Source: Deltaproteobacteria bacterium (GTDB lineage Bacteria > Desulfobacterota > Syntrophorhabdia > Syntrophorhabdales > Syntrophorhabdaceae). From it: DNA of 64,000 nt. Positions 40,650 to 49,818 of this stretch are shown in pieces. The stretch spans positions 1 to 64,000 of the forward strand of contig JAKLET010000003.1 in assembly GCA_022711595.1 (NCBI GenBank), in the 5' to 3' direction. The position numbers and the translations under genes are program-made. Positions within the stretch are counted from its first letter, which is position 1. Every line of letters begins with the position of its first letter. The notes below the pieces were generated by a model. That model ran no database searches. It saw only the letters and a program-made list of their open reading frames with translations, and was not told the origin of the DNA.

Positions 40650-42008
40650 ATGTCAGTGATAAGCGATGTAATAGAAAAGATCAAAAAACAGGATCCTCAC
40701 GAATTTGAGTTCCATCAAGCCACAGAAGAAGTCCTGGATAGTCTGGAGGCGACGGTAAAAAAACATCCGGAATTCGTGAAGGCAAAGATATATGAGCGGA
40801 TCGTTGAGCCCGACAGGGTCATAATGTTCCGAGTCCCGTGGGTTGATGACAAGGGAGAAGTGAACGTCAACAGGGGTTTTCGCATACAGTATAACAACGC
40901 GATAGGGCCTTACAAGGGCGGTACCCGCTTTCACCCTTCAGTGAACCTGGGCATACTCAAATTCCTCGGATTCGAACAGATATTCAAGAATTCGTTGACG
41001 ACCCTTCCGATGGGGGGCGCAAAAGGCGGCAGCGATTTTGACCCGAAGGGAAAATCAGACACAGAGGTCATGCGTTTCTGTCATGCCTATATGCTGGAGC
41101 TTTTCAGGCATATAGGTCCAGACTGTGATGTGCCTGCCGGTGATATCGGTGTCGGCGGTCGTGAGATCGGGTATATGTATGGAATGTATAAGAAGATCAT
41201 GAACGACCATACGGGTGTTCTCACGGGCAAGGGTCTTTCATTCGGCGGCAGCCTCATCAGGCCTGAAGCGACGGGTTATGGCTGTGTGTATTTCGCGGCC
41301 GAGATGCTCGCAACACGCGGGCTCGATTTCAAGGGCAAGACAGTAGCCATAAGCGGTTCCGGTAATGTTGCCCAGTTTGCTGTTGAAAAGGTGAACCAGC
41401 TCGGCGGGAAGGTCGTCACCCTGTGCGATTCAAGCTCGACGATCATCGATGACCAGGGCATATCGGGTGAAAAATGCGGCTACGTTATGGACCTCAAGAA
41501 CGTCCAGAGGGGAAGGATAAGCGAGTATGCCGACCGTTTCAATGGTGCTGTGTGCTATATCGGAGAGAGCGTATGGGATGTTATAAAGAGCCAGGGGCTG
41601 AAAATTGACATCGCTCTGCCCTGTGCGACACAGAACGAGATCGACGGAAGCCACGCCGAGGCATTGGTAAAAGGCGGATGCATTTGTGTGGCCGAAGGCT
41701 CGAATATGCCGTCAACACCGGAGGCCGTAAAAGTGTTCCAGGACAATAATCTGTTGTTCGGCCCCGGGAAGGCTGCAAATGCCGGAGGCGTTGCGACATC
41801 CGGTCTGGAAATGTCACAGAACAGCATGAGATTGTTGTGGTCGCGGGAAGAAGTGGACGCCAGGCTCCTCGGGATCATGAAGAGTATCCACAAGTCATGC
41901 CTTGATGCCAGTGAGGCATACGGCAAAAAAGGAGATTACGTTGCAGGCGCGAACATCGCCGGTTTTATGAAGGTTGCAAACGCGATGATGGCCTATGGTG
42001 TCCTTTAA
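40650..42008 (+). CDS. gdhA: Glutamate dehydrogenase (NADP-type)
   Basis: The 452-residue enzyme is of the hexameric bacterial type. It has GPYKGGTRFHPSVNLGILKF, the catalytic-lysine loop TTLPMGGAKGGSDFDPKG, PAGDIGVGGREIGYMYG, and a nucleotide-binding GSGNVAQFAVEKV. It makes glutamate from 2-oxoglutarate and ammonium. The gene for an NrpR-type regulator, a family that represses nitrogen-assimilation genes in methanogens, lies 71 bases downstream on the same strand. Confidence 0.95.
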   Translation: MSVISDVIEKIKKQDPHEFEFHQATEEVLDSLEATVKKHPEFVKAKIYERIVEPDRVIMFRVPWVDDKGEVNVNRGFRIQYNNAIGPYKGGTRFHPSVNLGILKFLGFEQIFKNSLTTLPMGGAKGGSDFDPKGKSDTEVMRFCHAYMLELFRHIGPDCDVPAGDIGVGGREIGYMYGMYKKIMNDHTGVLTGKGLSFGGSLIRPEATGYGCVYFAAEMLATRGLDFKGKTVAISGSGNVAQFAVEKVNQLGGKVVTLCDSSSTIIDDQGISGEKCGYVMDLKNVQRGRISEYADRFNGAVCYIGESVWDVIKSQGLKIDIALPCATQNEIDGSHAEALVKGGCICVAEGSNMPSTPEAVKVFQDNNLLFGPGKAANAGGVATSGLEMSQNSMRLLWSREEVDARLLGIMKSIHKSCLDASEAYGKKGDYVAGANIAGFMKVANAMMAYGVL

Positions 42009-42079
42009 AATTGTAAAGGGTCCGGTGATACAGGGAATGGTTTTTATAATATGTTGTTTTTCAACGGAGGGGACGGTAC

Positions 42080-43177
42080 ATGAATAAAATCATGTTTGCC
42101 GTTCTCTCCGTTCTCGATAAGGCCGGTGCACCTCTTGGTTCCTGTGACATTGCCTTGCATCTTGGCCGGCAGGGGACCGATCTTTCCGAGAGGACCATCA
42201 GGTATTATCTTAAGCAGCTCGACGACAAGGGCTATACCGTGACGGACGGCAAAAAAGGCAGAAAGATCACCGTCCAGGGACGTCAGGAACTGAAACAGGG
42301 GTATGTTTCGGAAAGGGTGGGTTTTATTATCAACAAGATAAACAATCTCTCTTTTCTTTCAGATTTCGGGCCTGACAATGTGAGAGGAAAAGTGATCCTT
42401 AACGTCACGTTCATTCCAGAAGAAAAACTGCAGCACGCCATAGAGATCCTGGGTGTGGTGCTCCGTTCACCTTATTCGATGAGTGACCGTGCGATAATTG
42501 CGAAGACAGGCCAGAGGCTGGGGAGTATTGTCGTGCCTGACCGCATGGTTGCCGTCGGAACGATGTGCAGCATCACCCTGAATGGCATGTTCCTTAAGCG
42601 CGGCATCCCTGTATCCACAAAACTGGGAGGCCTCGTCGAGGTGATAGACGGAAAACCGGCCCGCTTCACCCAGGTGATCAGTTATGAAGGTTCTTCCGTT
42701 CCCCCGCTCGAGATCCTCATCAGGAGCAGGATGACTGATGTTCTGGGGGCGCTGGAGAACGGGTCAGGGCTCATCCTTGGAAGCTACCGCGAGATACCGG
42801 AAAACAGTATTGCGGACGCGAAAGATGTCCTTGCCAGGATGGCCCGGCACGGTTTCGGCGGTATTGTGCTTTTCGGCCGCTCCGGTGAATCATTTCTCGG
42901 CATTCCGGTCACGGACGGCAAGGCCGGCCTTGTGGTGCTTGGCGGTCTCAATGTGAACGCCGCTCTGGAAGAGGCAGGTGTCAGTAATTCGAGCCAGGCA
43001 ATGGCAACACTCTGCGAGTATCCAATGTTGAGTTCCGTAGAGTCGTTGGAGAAGGCCTATCTTTCGGAGAAGGCCCCGGCACCGCTTTTTATCACGAAAT
43101 ATTTTTCGAGAACGCGGGAAGATGGTGATGACGGTTACTGGTCGGTCTTAAGGGCGCTGAAGCAGACAACCATCTGA
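42080..43177 (+). CDS. nrpR: NrpR-type nitrogen regulator (winged helix plus DUF128 domain)
   Basis: The 365-residue protein has an N-terminal winged helix (about 1-75, with LSERTIRYYLKQLDDKGY). One large NrpR domain (DUF128, about 85-330) contains LGSIVVPDRMVAVGTMCSITLNG and TKLGGLVEVIDGKPARFTQ. In Methanococcus NrpR represses nif, glnA and gdh genes and is released by 2-oxoglutarate. Its place next to gdhA fits that role in a bacterium. GGAGGGG precedes ATG 42080, and TATAAT lies at 42045-42050. Its end overlaps the convergent gene by 43 bases. Confidence 0.85.
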   Translation: MNKIMFAVLSVLDKAGAPLGSCDIALHLGRQGTDLSERTIRYYLKQLDDKGYTVTDGKKGRKITVQGRQELKQGYVSERVGFIINKINNLSFLSDFGPDNVRGKVILNVTFIPEEKLQHAIEILGVVLRSPYSMSDRAIIAKTGQRLGSIVVPDRMVAVGTMCSITLNGMFLKRGIPVSTKLGGLVEVIDGKPARFTQVISYEGSSVPPLEILIRSRMTDVLGALENGSGLILGSYREIPENSIADAKDVLARMARHGFGGIVLFGRSGESFLGIPVTDGKAGLVVLGGLNVNAALEEAGVSNSSQAMATLCEYPMLSSVESLEKAYLSEKAPAPLFITKYFSRTREDGDDGYWSVLRALKQTTI

Positions 43178-45741
43178 GTTACGATATCGGCGAACAACCT
43201 CATTTCATCTTTTTCCGTGTCAACAACCGTTACGATCCCTTCATACCGGGCGCTTTCAGGAACAAGGATGGATAGCAGGTTGTATTTTCTGTCGAGGATC
43301 GCCCGATTGAATTGGGAACCTTTATTATCGGGGAAGATGGCCACATAGAAGATCCCCGTTTCGACAAGGTCCTGGAAAAAATGTGTTCCGAAGGAGAGTT
43401 CGGGCATCACATTGCCCATGCTGTGGGCCAGTTCGACCAGGACCGCGATATTATTTATTTCAGAGAAACGAACGGGGACACCCAGTGATGGAGTGGTGGT
43501 TCCCCATCTGCCGGGACCTATGAGTATCGTCGGAAGCTTTTCCTGACCCGGTATCTGCCTGTTCACCCGGCCGATGAGGCGGGCTATATCATATTTCTCA
43601 GACAACGACAATGCTCCGTAGCCTTCAGGATCGACAAAGATGATCCGCTTGATCTGCTCCGTGATATTGCTGCCCATGAAATTACCTGATGACTGGAAAA
43701 GGACCTTCCTTGCAGGTATGTTCCGGGGTATCCTTACCCTTTTTTCCTTACCTTTTGTCTGGAGCGGTCTGCACTGCACGAGGTTGATCTGAAAGGTGTC
43801 CCTGCCGGTGAAATTGATCGTGAATTCGATATCAACAGGATAATTGTAGTGGGATTCGAGGGTCTTGAGCATTTTATTCATGATCCCGGGAAGAGGTGTG
43901 TCGGACATTAGCCTGTCAAATGTCAGGGTCCATGTTTCCTTCACACCAAGCCCCCTCTCCTGCATGAATTGCCTTGCTTCATGGTCCTCCACGGCTATCA
44001 GCCCCCTGTCGGCCTTCATCCCGCTGGTTATGATATCGTTCACGGGAACCGTTTCAAGGGTGTTTTTTTCAATGTTGAGGACATCGGCATTATGCTGTGA
44101 ATATTTTTTTTTGTCGCCTGGCCCGGAATGGGGCCTCATGAGCGGGGCATCAAGGGCGACAATGCGTGGATAATCATGTTCTACGCGATTAACGGCCCTT
44201 GTGCCCAGGCCGGCCACAAGCCGGAGCATGCCTGCCCTGGGGTCCATGTCGCGTCTCCAGACAAAGGTATTGTATGAGATTCCCACTCCGGCAAGATCGG
44301 GATAAAAGAACCGGTCACGATAGGACCCGGACACCCTTTGCACCAGCAGGGCCATCTGTTCGTCCTGTTGATCGAGCCCTCTCTGGAGTCGATAAGCCAG
44401 GGCATCTTCGTTCATGGTGCTGGCGAAAATGTGACGGACATATTCGATAAACTGTTTGTAACGCTGCTCGGGCGCGCCCTGGTTGACGCAGAATATGCTT
44501 TCATATTTACCCGCGAAGGCGTTCCCGAAGGCATCTTCCAGGAGACTGCTTGACCGGAGTATTATGGGTGATTGTCCGAAATACTCAATGAGGCGCCAGA
44601 ACTGTTCTTCGATCTCATCGGGAAATGATCCTTCCAGCATATTCTCGCGCAATGTGCGGGCCACCGCGAAATATCCCTCTTTTGTTTTTTGTTCCATGCG
44701 CAGCTTCCACCATCCGTTTTCCACGAGATAGGTGTAGAAGACGTCGGAGCCGATGAAAAACGAATCATGGGGCTCCAGATAGTTTTGCCAGTCAACAGAT
44801 GCGTCCGATGAGAGTATCTTGCGCGCCAGAAGCATACCCACTGTTTTTCCGCCGATGTAGCCGGTCCCGATCAGACGTGTCTTTATGGCGATAAGATCTT
44901 CAAGGGCTAAGTGTTTTTTGGCAAGGGTCAGTATCCTTTCCTCGCGGCCGATCATGATCTTGCAGAGGTGGTCGAGTACGGCCTCTTTTTCTTCCCTGCC
45001 GACGTCCCGGCCCATGAGCTCTTCGACGCGGATAAAAAGCCTGTCCCAGTGATCAAGGTTCCTTTTTGCGAGCTCCATCCCTTTTCCGGAGATCCGCGTG
45101 AGAAGGCGGCCCGTATCGGCGCTGCTTGTGACAGGGACAAACCTGTCTTCTTTCCGGAGGTGCGGCAGGAACATTGTCGGTGAATGCCTTCCACGGACCT
45201 TCAGGGGGTGGACAAAGATGTTCTTATCGACGTTGTAAACATCGATAAGAACCTGGGTGGTCTCCCGGATGCGCGCAACGGTCTTGAAAGAATGGTTGTC
45301 TCGCAGAAGCGCGAAATATGCAATAGTGTTGAGCTGATACAGATATGGACAGGATATCACGAAGAAATTGCCGATCATCAGGTCGGTTGCCCAGGCCGAC
45401 AGGAGATCGGAAAGGGAATCGAAAACGTAATAAACGTCAACCCCTTCTTCGGTTATGATGTTGTATACCTGTGAAGTGAAAGACTCGAAACCGCTTCGTG
45501 CGTCAAGGACATGTACCCGGACGTTGCTGTTGCCTTCTATAATGGGTTGATGGCCGGCGAAACGCATATATACGATCTTTCTGCGTTCCTTGATCGCCCG
45601 TTCGATAAAAGGCCTCGCGAAGAACAGGTAGTCGTTAATGGAATCCACCTGCCAGACGACATTGTCACCACTTCTCAGACCATCGATGATGTCGTCGATG
45701 CCTTTGAGTCCCGTGCTCTCCCGTGTAAGTATCCTCGCCAT
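43135..45741 (-). CDS. KaiC-like domain fused to PEP synthase/PPDK-like ATP-grasp region
   Basis: The protein is 868 residues. The first about 210 residues resemble a KaiC/Rad55 domain (STGLKGIDDIIDGLRSGDNVV) but lack the Walker A lysine. The rest is the ATP-binding half of PEP synthase or pyruvate phosphate dikinase, with GGKTVGMLLARKIL, SPIILRSSSLLEDAFGNAFAG and a C-terminal VLIGPGRWG-like segment. The phosphohistidine and PEP-binding domains are not seen. It may be a regulatory or novel phosphotransferase rather than a gluconeogenic enzyme. Confidence 0.75.
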   Translation of the reverse strand: MARILTRESTGLKGIDDIIDGLRSGDNVVWQVDSINDYLFFARPFIERAIKERRKIVYMRFAGHQPIIEGNSNVRVHVLDARSGFESFTSQVYNIITEEGVDVYYVFDSLSDLLSAWATDLMIGNFFVISCPYLYQLNTIAYFALLRDNHSFKTVARIRETTQVLIDVYNVDKNIFVHPLKVRGRHSPTMFLPHLRKEDRFVPVTSSADTGRLLTRISGKGMELAKRNLDHWDRLFIRVEELMGRDVGREEKEAVLDHLCKIMIGREERILTLAKKHLALEDLIAIKTRLIGTGYIGGKTVGMLLARKILSSDASVDWQNYLEPHDSFFIGSDVFYTYLVENGWWKLRMEQKTKEGYFAVARTLRENMLEGSFPDEIEEQFWRLIEYFGQSPIILRSSSLLEDAFGNAFAGKYESIFCVNQGAPEQRYKQFIEYVRHIFASTMNEDALAYRLQRGLDQQDEQMALLVQRVSGSYRDRFFYPDLAGVGISYNTFVWRRDMDPRAGMLRLVAGLGTRAVNRVEHDYPRIVALDAPLMRPHSGPGDKKKYSQHNADVLNIEKNTLETVPVNDIITSGMKADRGLIAVEDHEARQFMQERGLGVKETWTLTFDRLMSDTPLPGIMNKMLKTLESHYNYPVDIEFTINFTGRDTFQINLVQCRPLQTKGKEKRVRIPRNIPARKVLFQSSGNFMGSNITEQIKRIIFVDPEGYGALSLSEKYDIARLIGRVNRQIPGQEKLPTILIGPGRWGTTTPSLGVPVRFSEINNIAVLVELAHSMGNVMPELSFGTHFFQDLVETGIFYVAIFPDNKGSQFNRAILDRKYNLLSILVPESARYEGIVTVVDTEKDEMRLFADIVTQMVVCFSALKTDQ

Positions 45742-45761
45742 TGCAGTTGTTTTTTAAGTGT

Positions 45762-46169
45762 TTATTTTTTTTCCTTTGTAAAAGCTTCCCATTCGCCCCG
45801 GCCTTTGAGGACCTCCCTGAAGACCTCAAGCGCTTTATTGACAAGCGGCATTCCCCCGTACGGCGCGAGCTGGAAGAAGACCTCGGCGAGTTTTTTCGGA
45901 TCGCAGCCGACATTCAGGGCGGCATTGACATGAAGCTTCAATTCGTCGGCTGCGCCGAGGGCTGCAAGCATGGCGCAGGCAGCCATCTGGCGTTCGGGCA
46001 GAGTGAGCACCGTCCGTGAATAAAGATTGCCCGTGATGAACATGGAGAGGTCATTCGCCAGGTCCCTGTCGAAGGCTTTCCAGGTGAGGTACGGAGGGTC
46101 CATTTTGATGCCGCCGGTCCAGAGTTTTTTCGCTGTTTCCTGGGTTCTTTTTTTTATTTCGTCATCCAC
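45762..46169 (-). CDS. Carboxymuconolactone decarboxylase-family protein
   Basis: The 135-residue all-helical protein has the CMD pattern: [24 protein letters not shown]-type helices followed by [23 protein letters not shown]. The AhpD redox CxxC is absent, so it is not a peroxidase-reducing member. Decarboxylase activity in an anaerobe is doubtful. It lies 20 bases upstream of the KaiC-like/PPDK-like gene on the same strand and may be co-transcribed. GGAGG is present before ATG 46169. Confidence 0.85.
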   Translation of the reverse strand: MDDEIKKRTQETAKKLWTGGIKMDPPYLTWKAFDRDLANDLSMFITGNLYSRTVLTLPERQMAACAMLAALGAADELKLHVNAALNVGCDPKKLAEVFFQLAPYGGMPLVNKALEVFREVLKGRGEWEAFTKEKK

Positions 46170-46297
46170 TGTGGTCCTCCATTTTTTTCAAGGTTTTATC
46201 ACGCATCTTTCAGTTGCGTCAAGGGACTGATGGCTTTATTTCGTATCGGAAAGATGGTAGAATGGATGCGATAATGTTAAAAAACAAGGAGGACCTG

Positions 46298-46882
46298 ATG
46301 AAACGATCCCTTCTGTACGGGATGATCGCAGTGATGTTGATGATGCTCACCGGCTGCGGCTACAACGAGATCCAGAAGAACGAAGAAACTGTAAAGGCCG
46401 CCTGGGGTGATGTGGAAGCCACATATCAGCGCCGCATGGACCTCATACCAAATCTTGTGGAAACCGTGAAAGCCTATGCGAAGCACGAGAGCGAGACCCT
46501 TCAGGCTGTGACTGAGGCCAGGTCCAAGGTTGGCAGTGTCCAGGTCTCGAAAGACATGATCGGCAACCCGCAGGCGATGGCACAGTTCCAGCAGGCCCAG
46601 GCATCAATGAGCGGTGCCCTCTCAAGGCTCCTTCTTGTTGCAGAGCGCTACCCTGACCTCAAGGCCAGTCAGAATTTCCGCGACCTTCAGAACCAGCTCG
46701 AAGGAACGGAGAACAGGATAAATGTGGCCCGTACCCGTTATAATAAAGCTGTGCAGGTATTTAACACGTCGATCAGGGTATTTCCCAACAATCTGACCAA
46801 CAATTTCATTTTAAAGCTGCAGCCCAAGGAGGCATTCAAGGCTGAGGCGGGTGCCGACAAGGCGCCGAAGGTGAAGTTCTGA
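46298..46882 (+). CDS. lemA: LemA-family lipoprotein
   Basis: The 194-residue protein has a lipobox LTGC (Cys18). The LemA core follows: [59 protein letters not shown] and [23 protein letters not shown] 46298 is set by AAGGAGG at 46287-46293, well inside a longer frame. LemA proteins are long helical bundles of unclear role, often next to a TPM-domain gene, as here. Confidence 0.94.
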   Translation: MKRSLLYGMIAVMLMMLTGCGYNEIQKNEETVKAAWGDVEATYQRRMDLIPNLVETVKAYAKHESETLQAVTEARSKVGSVQVSKDMIGNPQAMAQFQQAQASMSGALSRLLLVAERYPDLKASQNFRDLQNQLEGTENRINVARTRYNKAVQVFNTSIRVFPNNLTNNFILKLQPKEAFKAEAGADKAPKVKF

Positions 46883-46890
46883 CGGGAAAG

Positions 46891-47823
46891 ATGCTAAAAA
46901 ACCAGGGGAAGGCAACTGAAACGGTAAAACCCATGGGATACTTTGTGCTGTTTTGCGTGTTCTGCGCCATTGCTCTTGCACATAGTGCCGCGTTTGCCCT
47001 CGATGTGCCTCCCCTTAAGGGCCGGGTGAACGATTACGCGAACATGATGTCTCCCGGAATTCGCACGCAGCTCGAGACGGTGCTCAGGGACTTTGAAAAG
47101 TCCGACTCGACACAGGTTGTTATTCTTACCATCGATTCCCTTGAGGGGGATACTATCGACCAGTTCGGGATCAGGGTGGGGGAAGCCTGGAAGATCGGCC
47201 AGAAGGGAAAAGATAATGGCGTTATCTTTCTTGTGGCAAAAAATGACAGGAAGACCCGAATAGAGGTGGGCCGGGGCCTTGAAGGTAAGCTCACCGACCT
47301 GACGGCCGGGCGCATTATTCAGCTTGTCATCAATCCGCAATTCAAGAAAGGTGATTTTGATGCCGGGTTCTCTTCCGGTGTCAAGGCCATCATCGATGCC
47401 ACGCGAGGCGAGTTCAAGGCTGAAGGCCGCGGCAGGGGCGCAGGTTCCAAAGTGAAGGGCCGCGGAGGCATAATGACCGCCCTGCCATTTCTCATCATCG
47501 GGATCATTGTTATCATCTTTATCGGCAGGATGTCCCGTTATGCTGGAGGTGCTGTCGGGCTGGCAGGATTTCCACTGATAGGGTTCTTTGCCGGGTTTTC
47601 CTTGCTGGTGATTGTCATAATGGGAATTATCGGTGCCGTTCTGGGTCTGTTCATCCCCCTTCTTTTTGGCCGGTCTTCCGGCGGCGGTACACATAGCGAT
47701 GGGGGATGGGGCCCCGGCGGCGGCTTCATCGGCAGTTCCGGCGGCGGAGATTTCGGCGGGGGGGACGATTTCGGCGGCGGCGGCGGAGATTTCGGCGGCG
47801 GCGGGTCTTCAGACGACTGGTAA
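46891..47823 (+). CDS. TPM-domain (YgcG-like) membrane protein
   Basis: The 310-residue protein has a signal sequence (about 15-37), then the TPM phosphatase-like domain (about 40-170), with LKGRVNDYANMMSP, TQVVILTIDSLEG, GKDNGVIFLVAKNDRK and IEVGRGLEGKLTD. Two hydrophobic spans (about 193-210 and 222-262) follow. The C-terminal tail is nearly all Gly, Ser, Asp and Phe. It pairs with lemA, 8 bases upstream. The TPM domain probably faces the periplasm; its exact activity is unknown. Confidence 0.92.
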   Translation: MLKNQGKATETVKPMGYFVLFCVFCAIALAHSAAFALDVPPLKGRVNDYANMMSPGIRTQLETVLRDFEKSDSTQVVILTIDSLEGDTIDQFGIRVGEAWKIGQKGKDNGVIFLVAKNDRKTRIEVGRGLEGKLTDLTAGRIIQLVINPQFKKGDFDAGFSSGVKAIIDATRGEFKAEGRGRGAGSKVKGRGGIMTALPFLIIGIIVIIFIGRMSRYAGGAVGLAGFPLIGFFAGFSLLVIVIMGIIGAVLGLFIPLLFGRSSGGGTHSDGGWGPGGGFIGSSGGGDFGGGDDFGGGGGDFGGGGSSDDW

Positions 47824-47966
47824 TGGTTCGCTAAGGCCGCTTTCTTTTTATTCACGTTGCATTCCTTTCCCGTTTACACCTCGCATTTTACCATTCATTG
47901 AATTATATTATTTCATGCTTTTCGTGACGGAATGTTTTTAATTTGAGCGGAGAGAGATACAAAACA

Positions 47967-48647
47967 GTGGAAAAAGACAGAGGGCTTTACCTGAGGCCTA
48001 CCGAAACCATAGACAGTGGCAGCGATGCGGTCCGCACGGCGGCAGGGAAGCTCACAGGGGGTCTCCATACTGAAGGCGAAAAGGCCCGGGCGCTTTTCTA
48101 TTTTGTCAGGGACGAGATCCATTACAATGTCTATATGCTTTCGACCTTCATCGAGGATTTCAGGGCAAGTGTTGTTCTGGGTCGAGGGAAGGGATATTGT
48201 GTTCAGAAGGCGGTCCTGCTGGCTGCCATGGCGAGGGCGGCGGGCATTCCATCGCGCCTGATCTTCGCGAAGATACGCAACCACAAAGTACCGGTCGAAC
48301 TGCTGAAACAGACCGGCGTCGACCATTTCCCGAGCCACGGCTATACCCAGCTTTTTATGAACGGAAAATGGATAAGCGTCACACCTGCGTTCGACAAAGC
48401 CCTGTGTGAAAAGACAGGTGTGCCCGCATGTGATTTTGACGGCAAACACGATGCGTCGCTGAGCCCCGTTGACCTTGCCGGAAACCCCTACGTGGAATAC
48501 CTCGAAAAGTATGAACCTCAGGCGGACCTGCCCTTTGACTGGCTCTATGGAAAGATCTCGCCGATATGGGGGCACAAGCGGCCCTGGATGAGTGAAAGGG
48601 ATTCGAAAGGGCACATAATGCCCCTGTCGGGATACCGCTTTCCGTAA
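47967..48647 (+). CDS. Transglutaminase-like cysteine protease-fold protein
   Basis: The protein is about 226 residues. The triad can be read as Cys in GKGYCVQKAVLLAAMARAAG, His in SHGYTQLFMNGKWISV and Asp in TPAFDKAL. There is no signal peptide, so it acts in the cytoplasm. Substrates of this family range from peptides to glycan-linked amides. The start is uncertain: GTG 47967 follows GGAGAGAGA, while TTG 47943 has no ribosome-binding site. A small Cys-rich protein gene follows at once. Confidence 0.8.
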   Translation: MEKDRGLYLRPTETIDSGSDAVRTAAGKLTGGLHTEGEKARALFYFVRDEIHYNVYMLSTFIEDFRASVVLGRGKGYCVQKAVLLAAMARAAGIPSRLIFAKIRNHKVPVELLKQTGVDHFPSHGYTQLFMNGKWISVTPAFDKALCEKTGVPACDFDGKHDASLSPVDLAGNPYVEYLEKYEPQADLPFDWLYGKISPIWGHKRPWMSERDSKGHIMPLSGYRFP

Positions 48648-48652
48648 AGGAG

Positions 48653-48874
48653 TTGTCTATCAAACCAAAGAGCGGTTATTGCATCAACTGTGACAATAAA
48701 CATGGTTGCAAGTCGAGAACACCCCCCTGTATCGAGGAGATGGCATCTCACAACATCGATGCCCCGTCGGGCAAGCAATACCTTATTGAGAGACACAAGA
48801 CAGGTCTTTGCAGGGACTGTCCTTTCCTGCGTTCCTGCTGGAAGATGGAAGAGTATAAGAAGATGGCAGGATAA
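48653..48874 (+). CDS. Small cysteine-rich protein, function unknown
   Basis: The 73-residue protein has seven cysteines, including CINCDNKHGC near the start and CRDCPFLRSC near the end, which suggests one or two metal sites. No known domain was recognised. The only usual start upstream of the first cysteine, TTG 48653, touches AAAGGAG (48646-48652), too close for normal initiation. An ATC at 48659 would be well spaced. It follows the transglutaminase gene by 5 bases and is probably coupled to it. Confidence 0.65.
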   Translation: MSIKPKSGYCINCDNKHGCKSRTPPCIEEMASHNIDAPSGKQYLIERHKTGLCRDCPFLRSCWKMEEYKKMAG

Positions 48875-48943
48875 AAACGGCTTGAACGTTAACGGCAAAG
48901 GCATCATAAGCCATTATTGCTCCCCGGTCCGGATGGACCATGC

Positions 48944-48990
48944 TGAAAAGCGCTTCCGGGGAACCAGAAATCCCTGGAAGCGCTTTGTTG
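48944..48990. terminator. Strong hairpin terminator between convergent genes
   Basis: AAAGCGCTTCC (48947-48957) pairs perfectly with GGAAGCGCTTT (48976-48986), and extra G-C pairs extend the loop side. Read on the minus strand the stem ends in a T run (TTTTC); on the plus strand GTTGTTCC follows. It should end both the small Cys-rich gene and the OmpA-type gene. Confidence 0.75.
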
Positions 48991-49039
48991 TTCCTTAAAT
49001 GAAGGATCAAAAAATTACAGGTGTGTTCTCTGCCGCTCT

Positions 49040-49717
49040 TTATGCCTGTCTCGGTATTACGCGGACCTCGACACGCCTGTTCTGCTGCCGGCCGCCTTCG
49101 TTATTATTGCTCGCAATCGGCTTGCTTTCGCCGTAGCCGATTGTGGTCAGGCGTGACGGGCTTACCCCCATACCGACAAGAGCATTTTTGACGGCTTCCG
49201 CGCGGCGTTCGGAGAGCTTCTGATTGTAACTGTCGGACCCGGTGCTATCGGTGTGACCTGCGATCTGGATATTTGTTTCTGGGTACTGCCTGAGGACGTT
49301 TGCGACACGCTGGACTTCATCGTAGGCGCCGGGGAGCAGAGTGGAGGAATTCGTTGCGAAAAGGTAATCCGATTTGAAGGTAACCGTGAGCACATCAACG
49401 GATTGTTGCCTGGCTCCAGCGATTATCTCTTGTTCCCGTTTCATCGTCGCGGCCTCGGAATTTGCTATGGCCTGGCGCATGGACTGTTCCTGTTTGTCCA
49501 TGTAGTGGCCGATGGCAGCGCCTGCAAGTCCTCCCACAACTGTCCCGATGCCTGCGCCGAGAAGGGTCGATTGGGTATCACGTCCGATTGCCTGTCCGAC
49601 GCCTGCTCCCACTGCGGCGCCAACACCTGCCCCGACGAGCGTTCCTGTCTGTGTATGCGTTGCACAACCGGCAAATCCGACGGCAATAATGGCCATCAAA
49701 ATAATGAATTTTTTCAT
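49040..49717 (-). CDS. OmpA-family lipoprotein with glycine-zipper region
   Basis: The 225-residue protein has lipobox FAGC (Cys18). A glycine-zipper segment (about 26-72, rich in GAGVGAAVGAGVGQAIG) is followed by a short coil and an OmpA-like domain (about 110-225). That domain has FATNSSTLLPGAYDEV, the peptidoglycan-binding GHTDSTGSDSYNQKLSERRA and GYGESKPIASNNNEGGRQQN. It anchors the outer membrane to murein. AGAGGAGA precedes ATG 49717. It stands alone. Confidence 0.92.
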   Translation of the reverse strand: MKKFIILMAIIAVGFAGCATHTQTGTLVGAGVGAAVGAGVGQAIGRDTQSTLLGAGIGTVVGGLAGAAIGHYMDKQEQSMRQAIANSEAATMKREQEIIAGARQQSVDVLTVTFKSDYLFATNSSTLLPGAYDEVQRVANVLRQYPETNIQIAGHTDSTGSDSYNQKLSERRAEAVKNALVGMGVSPSRLTTIGYGESKPIASNNNEGGRQQNRRVEVRVIPRQA

Positions 49718-49818
49718 TTCTGTATCTCCTCTTTAATTGGTTGTATGTTTTACAGTGTATATAATTATGCAAAACCTTGTCAAGAGTCACTTCTTCTGGC
49801 AGTAAAGAGGGACGGTTT

